Source: JBFHKO01 sp041595355 (GTDB lineage: Bacteria > Pseudomonadota > Gammaproteobacteria > Enterobacterales > Aeromonadaceae). Taken from it: a stretch of 9,477 bases of DNA. Positions 6,162 through 9,477 of this stretch are shown here, in pieces (the first letter of the stretch is position 1; every line of letters starts with the position of its first letter). The position numbers and the translations under genes were made by a program. The stretch is taken from the NCBI GenBank assembly GCA_041595355.1, contig JBFHKO010000093.1, positions 1-9,477 on the forward strand, read 5' to 3'. A model generated the notes under the pieces. It saw only the letters and a list, made by a program, of their open reading frames with translations, was not told the DNA's origin and ran no database searches.

Positions 6162-7579
6162 ATCAGGAATCCAATCCAGTGCAACACCGCAATCATCACA
6201 TAGGTGAGCAGCAAACCGGCCAGGCCACAGATGACCCCCACCTTGGCCATGTCGGGCGTGCGGATCTCGCCGGTGGCATGCGCCAGCGCATTGGGTGGCG
6301 TACTGATGGGCAAGGCCATGCCGAGGCTGGCAGCAAAGGTGACGCTCAGCACCAGCGCCATACCGCCGCCCACCGCCTCGAGGCTGCTCAGCGATTGCCC
6401 CAAGGCCGCCATGATGGGCAGCAGCAGGTTGGCCGTGGCGGTATTGGACATGAAATTGGCCATCAACAGACTGGCCAGACCGGCCAGCAACAGGATGAGA
6501 AAGGGGGACATGGCACCGAAGGGAATGGCCTGCACCGTATGGGCAGCGAGGCCACTTTTTTCCATGGCCAGCCCCAGGGCGATGCCCCCGGCCACCAGCC
6601 AAAGCACGTCCCAGGAGATGCTCTTCAGGTCCTCCTTGGTGATGATGCGGGTCACGGTGAACACCGCGATGGGTATCATGCCCACCACATAGGCATTGAG
6701 CCCCACCCAATCCCCTACCATCCACAGGGATACGGTGACAAAGAAGGTCAGATAGACCAGCAGCGCCTTGGGGTTGACGAGAAAACGGCTTTTTATATCC
6801 AACTCGATGCGCGACACACCGGACGGGAACAGGCCGCAAAGCACCAGCCAGGCCAGCAGGATCAGCACCAGCACCAGGGGCACACCAAAACTCATCCATT
6901 CGGCAAAACTGATGGCCTGCTCGCCGGTCAGGTACTTGAGGGCGATGGCGTTGGGTGGCGTGCCGATGGGGGTGCCCATGCCGCCCATGTTGGCCGCCAC
7001 CGGCACCCCCAGCACGAAGCCTACCCGTGCCGGATCCTGCGCCGGAAACAGCGCCAACACGGGCGTCAGTATGGCCAGCATCATGGCGGTGGTTGCCGTA
7101 TTGCTCATGAACATGGAAAACAGGGCCGTGATGCCCATCAGCCCGAGCAGCACCCAGCGCGGCTGCTCGCCGAAGGGCTTCAGCAGCACCCGCGCCAGAT
7201 TGAGATCGAGGCGATACTTGCTCGCCGCCATGGCCAGAAAGAAACCGCCGAGAAACAGCATGATGATGGGCGAGGCAAAGGTACCCATGATCTCCTTGTA
7301 ACTCAGCAGCACGCCCAGCTGCTCCGGCGGATACCCCTCTCTCAGCGGCATGAAGGCACCATCCGATACCAGCAACAGTTCCAGTACGATGATGAGCACC
7401 GAGGTGGCAAAGATGGGAATGCTCTCCAGTATCCAGCACAGGGCCGCCATGACAAAGATGGCCAGCACACGCTGCTCCACCAGGCTGAGACCCGGGATTG
7501 GCAAGGCCGAAGCCGGCAACGCCAGGATCAACAAGGGCAACAATACGGGAAGCAGGATCTTGAGATATGCCTTCATCAT
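6158..7579 (-). CDS. SLC13/DASS family Na+:anion (dicarboxylate or sulfate) symporter
   Basis: Inner-membrane secondary transporter of the divalent anion:Na+ symporter family, typically importing C4-dicarboxylates, citrate or sulfate with Na+. The protein is 473 residues and highly hydrophobic, with about 11 or more membrane segments. It has the duplicated family signatures that form the Na+ and substrate sites: MSNTATTAM (158-166) with GTPPNA (206-211) in the first half, and MSNTATANLLLP (377-388) with STPPNA (426-431) in the second. The spacing resembles that of Vibrio cholerae VcINDY. Substrate cannot be fixed by eye. Two adjacent ATGs (7579-7577 and 7576-7574) both follow GGA; a TTG further out (7615) has no support. 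It is the first gene of a coupled unit with the kinase and receiver. The kinase may respond to the transported compound or its metabolites; this is inferred from gene order only. Confidence 0.93.
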   Translation of the reverse strand: MMKAYLKILLPVLLPLLILALPASALPIPGLSLVEQRVLAIFVMAALCWILESIPIFATSVLIIVLELLLVSDGAFMPLREGYPPEQLGVLLSYKEIMGTFASPIIMLFLGGFFLAMAASKYRLDLNLARVLLKPFGEQPRWVLLGLMGITALFSMFMSNTATTAMMLAILTPVLALFPAQDPARVGFVLGVPVAANMGGMGTPIGTPPNAIALKYLTGEQAISFAEWMSFGVPLVLVLILLAWLVLCGLFPSGVSRIELDIKSRFLVNPKALLVYLTFFVTVSLWMVGDWVGLNAYVVGMIPIAVFTVTRIITKEDLKSISWDVLWLVAGGIALGLAMEKSGLAAHTVQAIPFGAMSPFLILLLAGLASLLMANFMSNTATANLLLPIMAALGQSLSSLEAVGGGMALVLSVTFAASLGMALPISTPPNALAHATGEIRTPDMAKVGVICGLAGLLLTYVMIAVLHWIGFLI

Positions 7580-7656
7580 TCGATTCCATTCGCGCGGGTG
7601 GCAATTCGATCGCAAGCAGCGGCGACAGGGGTTACTGAGATAACAACAGGCCAGAT

Positions 7657-7691
7657 ATCATGAAGATAGCATCATACCCATGCCAAGCATG
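7657..7691 (-). promoter_or_regulatory. Weak promoter candidate and inverted repeat upstream of the transporter gene
   Basis: On the minus strand TTGGCA (7686-7681) and CATGAT (7662-7657) are 18 nt apart and could be -35 and -10 elements for the transporter-kinase-receiver unit. The -35 overlaps a short inverted repeat CATGC-CAA-GCATG (7679-7691), a possible operator half-site pair. Both are weak matches; the leader to the transporter ATG would be about 70 nt. Confidence 0.3.
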
Positions 7692-7769
7692 CGCCTATCC
7701 TCTCCTGTTTTCCGTGCCACCGATCATAGTCTCCCCTCTTGCCTGGTCAGCCGGAATGGCCTGTTCCGA

Positions 7770-7799
7770 TTGTCTATTGCGCCGCGATTCGGGGATAAT
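7770..7799 (+). promoter_or_regulatory. Predicted sigma-70 promoter of dnaT-dnaC
   Basis: TTGTCT (7770-7775) and GATAAT (7794-7799) are separated by 18 nt. Transcription would begin near 7806, giving a leader of about 23 nt to the dnaT ATG at 7829. Confidence 0.6.
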
Positions 7800-7828
7800 G
7801 GCGGCTCACGGCACGCCATTGGACCATC

Positions 7829-8524
7829 ATGACTCCTGCGGAATACCTGCATCTCAACCAGCCCCGGCTCAGCCATCCGGCGCGCACGCTCTATTGCCTG
7901 CACCTGCGGCGTCAGGCCCTGCAGGGCGGGCCTGTCCGCCTGGCCTACCCGGAGCTCGGTCGCGCCCTGGCGGTGGAGGATCCATCTTTGCCGGGGGGCT
8001 TCAGCTATCAGGTCAATGCCCGGCAGCTCACCGCCCTCCTCGACGAACTGCTGCAGGCTGGCCTGCTGTTGCTGCTCACTCCGTTCCAGGGGGAGCATTA
8101 CCACCAGGCCGAGGTCGCGCTGCCGCTGCTGCAACATCAGGGCGAGAGCGGCGGCCCGCTGCCCGGCCAGGCCTTCCCCATGCAGGTGACCTGGCGCCCG
8201 GATGAGCAATTCCCGGCGCTGGCCACGCTCTGCGGTCTACTCGATTGTCACTATGGCGAAGAGGAGCTGGGAGAGTTCATCGCCTACTGGCTGGGGCGGC
8301 CGGAGAGTTTCGCCACCCAGCACCAGTGGATGCTGAAATTCATCAAGACGCTGAAGAGTCGCCGCTATGTGCGCCGCACCGCCGTCGAGGCCAAGGGGTA
8401 TCAGCAGGTGGCGGTCACGCCGCCCCTGAGCGGTCCCAGCCCACGGGCACTGCAGATGATTGCCGAGGCCGAACGCCTGGGCAAACCGGTTCCCCAAGCC
8501 CCCCAAGGAGAAGAGCATGAGTAA
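7829..8524 (+). CDS. dnaT: DnaT-like primosomal protein
   Basis: In E. coli DnaT helps PriA/PriB hand DnaB-DnaC to single-stranded DNA when stalled forks restart. The C-terminal domain (about 119-177) keeps the DnaT pattern: W122-x-PD then F128, LCGLL, EELGEFIAYW (145-154), F161, QHQW (164-167), K170, and LK before a basic RRYVRR patch. This parallels the E. coli W-PD-F, EEL-FIAYW and QW-K series as I recall it. The N-terminal half (about 8-100) is a separate domain with alternating helices and the short strands expected of a winged-helix fold (PELGRAL, ARQLTALLDELLQAGLLLLL). At 231 residues it is longer than the 179 of E. coli DnaT. The tail is Pro/Gln-rich. The ATG at 7829 follows TTGGA. 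The gene overlaps dnaC by 8 nt, keeping the usual dnaT-dnaC order, which strengthens the call. Confidence 0.85.
   Translation: MTPAEYLHLNQPRLSHPARTLYCLHLRRQALQGGPVRLAYPELGRALAVEDPSLPGGFSYQVNARQLTALLDELLQAGLLLLLTPFQGEHYHQAEVALPLLQHQGESGGPLPGQAFPMQVTWRPDEQFPALATLCGLLDCHYGEEELGEFIAYWLGRPESFATQHQWMLKFIKTLKSRRYVRRTAVEAKGYQQVAVTPPLSGPSPRALQMIAEAERLGKPVPQAPQGEEHE
8505..8510 (+). promoter_or_regulatory. Strong ribosome binding site for dnaC
   Basis: AAGGAG followed by 6 nt and ATG (8517). It lies within the end of dnaT. It decides the dnaC start against an in-frame ATG at 8460, which would only add 19 Pro/Lys-rich residues read from dnaT codons. Confidence 0.85.
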
Positions 8525-9365
8525 GCATCCCGGCTCCCGCCGCGATCCGCTGGATCCCCTGTCGGTGACACCACCACGACGCGATGCCGAGCGGACCCAT
8601 GACCCCGAACTGCAGCAACAGATGGAAAATCTGCTGGCCCGTATCCGTCGCCTGCAGCGCCAGCCCGGGCGGCCCGACGGCGGATACGACTATGAGACGC
8701 TGCGGCGCCAGTACAGTGCCCAGGCCAATGCCGAGGTGCGCCAACTGCAGCAGCAGGCACGCCAGCAGCGCATCGAGCGGCTGACGGCCCAGGCCGATCT
8801 CAATCCGGAATGGCTGTTCTCACGCATGGACCACCAGGATCCGGCTCTGGAGTACGCCATTCAGACGGCGCGTTCCTTCATCAGCGGTTTCGAGCACTGG
8901 GAACAGCATGGTGGCAGCTGCGTGCTCATCTATGGCGACTACGGCACCGGAAAGTCGACCCTGGCCGGCGCCATTGCCCATGATCTGATCGCCCAGCAGC
9001 AGAAGTCGGTGATCTTCCAGCAATGGGCCTCCATCGTCGATCGGCTGTTCTTCGGCGTCATCGAAGATCCGGAAGAGCGCAACCGTTACCGGCGCGCCCT
9101 GGAAGAGGTTGATCTGCTGATCATCGATGAAATCGGGGCCAACCGCAGCCGCATGGCAGAGAGCCAGACCAGTTTTCTCGGGCACCTGCTGCGCCGGCGG
9201 CGCAACCTCTCCCGCAGTGTCATCCTGATCACCAACCATGCCCCGGCATCCCTGCATCATGCCCTCGGCGATTTCTGCTTCGAAGCCATCAAGGCTTTCA
9301 ATCCGGTGGACATCCACCTGGCAGGCCCCAGCCGGCGCCCGCACATCGGCCAGTACCCGGGTTAG
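8517..9365 (+). CDS. dnaC: DnaC-like AAA+ helicase loader
   Basis: Cytosolic AAA+ ATPase expected to load the replicative helicase DnaB, working with the DnaT-like protein encoded upstream. The protein is 282 residues (E. coli DnaC 245). Residues 1-95 are a Gln/Arg-rich, probably helical, partly coiled-coil region that would face DnaB. The ATPase core has Walker A GDYGTGKS (140-147), Walker B LLIIDEIG (200-207, Asp204/Glu205) and sensor I ILITNHAP (236-243). LLRRRRN (224-230) is a basic patch. The segment after sensor I normally carries G-E-R-V-x-D-R; here it reads LGDFCFEAIKAF (250-261), so both arginines are absent. The usual W-x-SYR ending is also gone, replaced by a GPSRRPHIGQYPG tail. 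No neighbouring frame restores the motif, so this is divergence rather than an obvious frameshift. IstB-type transposition ATPases share the fold, but no transposase is present. Confidence 0.85.
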   Translation: MSKHPGSRRDPLDPLSVTPPRRDAERTHDPELQQQMENLLARIRRLQRQPGRPDGGYDYETLRRQYSAQANAEVRQLQQQARQQRIERLTAQADLNPEWLFSRMDHQDPALEYAIQTARSFISGFEHWEQHGGSCVLIYGDYGTGKSTLAGAIAHDLIAQQQKSVIFQQWASIVDRLFFGVIEDPEERNRYRRALEEVDLLIIDEIGANRSRMAESQTSFLGHLLRRRRNLSRSVILITNHAPASLHHALGDFCFEAIKAFNPVDIHLAGPSRRPHIGQYPG

Positions 9366-9477
9366 CGGCCCGCCAGCGTCTGCCCCGCAGGACTGCTGTC
9401 GGAGGGGAGCGTCTCCGACAGCAGGGGGCTGATGTGGGCCCACTGCGCCGCCGGCATGGCGTGACCACAGAGGTAGC
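9362..9477 (-). CDS. C-terminal end of an unrecognised convergent gene (partial)
   Basis: The last 37 codons of a minus-strand frame that enters from the right edge and ends in TAA at 9364-9362. Read from the edge it begins YLCGHAMPAAQWAHIS and ends SSPAGQTLAGR. About nine in ten codons end in G or C, matching the codon use of the other genes here; the other two minus frames give low-complexity Arg/Pro-rich or shadow-like products. Its stop overlaps the dnaC stop by 4 nt (TTAG), a tail-to-tail arrangement. I do not recognise the family from this fragment. Confidence 0.6.
   Translation of the reverse strand, partial: YLCGHAMPAAQWAHISPLLSETLPSDSSPAGQTLAGR
9393..9424. repeat. 12-bp perfect inverted repeat just past dnaC, inside the convergent gene
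   Basis: CTGCTGTCGGAG (9393-9404) and CTCCGACAGCAG (9413-9424) are exact reverse complements around an 8-nt loop GGGAGCGT. It starts 28 nt after the dnaC stop. There is no T-run on either side, so it is not a classical intrinsic terminator, but it could stop or stabilise the dnaT-dnaC mRNA 3' end. In the minus gene it falls in codons for LLSETLPSDSS. Confidence 0.6.

Noticed and set aside
6162..7604. The kinase reading frame stays open for some 480 codons upstream, suggesting a 923-residue fusion protein.
   Set aside because: These codons are the out-of-frame image of the DASS transporter, whose own frame gives clear family motifs. The product is Gly/His/Ala-rich with no domain. The ATGA junction at 6161-6158 gives a proper kinase start.
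6179..7663. A 494-codon plus-strand open frame antisense to the transporter.
   Set aside because: The product is His/Gln/Gly-rich with no recognisable domain, as expected opposite a GC-rich membrane protein gene. It is a shadow.
8517..9365. An IstB-type transposition ATPase, hence an insertion sequence.
   Set aside because: The protein overlaps a DnaT-like gene, there is no transposase, and no terminal inverted repeats or target duplication are visible. The helicase-loader reading fits the context.

Overview
The window is compact, GC-rich (roughly 60% or more) gammaproteobacterial chromosome. The gene content (YciB, YciI, CysQ, GalU beside an RssB-type regulator, DnaT/DnaC) and close similarity to remembered enterobacterial proteins, combined with the high GC, point to Aeromonadales (Aeromonas or a relative such as Oceanimonas or Zobellella). 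The genus is an inference from memory, not a database result. I see no tRNA, rRNA, insertion sequence, CRISPR array or phage segment.

Left part (1-3298): the 3' part of yciB runs into yciI (+). A perfect 12-bp hairpin then separates yciI from the convergent cysQ (-). A divergent gap follows, then a small secreted ComEA-like helix-hairpin-helix protein (+) with its own terminator, then galU (+) with a recognisable sigma-70 promoter and a terminator.

Middle part (3299-7579, all minus): transcription runs from high to low coordinates through an SLC13/DASS Na+/anion symporter, a soluble histidine kinase with a CRP-like N-terminal domain, a receiver-only response regulator and an RssB-like receiver/pseudophosphatase. 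The first three are coupled by a 4-nt ATGA overlap and a 14-nt overlap, so they look like one translationally coupled unit. rssB lies 93 nt further on with a TTG start, and it converges on galU. The galU/rssB pairing recalls E. coli, where the two are also neighbours. The arrangement suggests a transporter-linked two-component relay placed next to a regulator of sigma-S stability; that link is an inference.

Right part (7829-9477): a dnaT-dnaC primosome pair (+) with a good promoter, a strong internal ribosome binding site and an 8-nt overlap. The DnaC-like ATPase has Walker A and B motifs but lacks the usual arginine pair near its C-terminus. Its stop codon overlaps the stop of a convergent minus-strand gene, of which only the last 37 codons are in the window.

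Most of the window is ordinary core genome. The parts most worth a second look are the transporter-kinase-receiver-RssB cluster and the altered DnaC.
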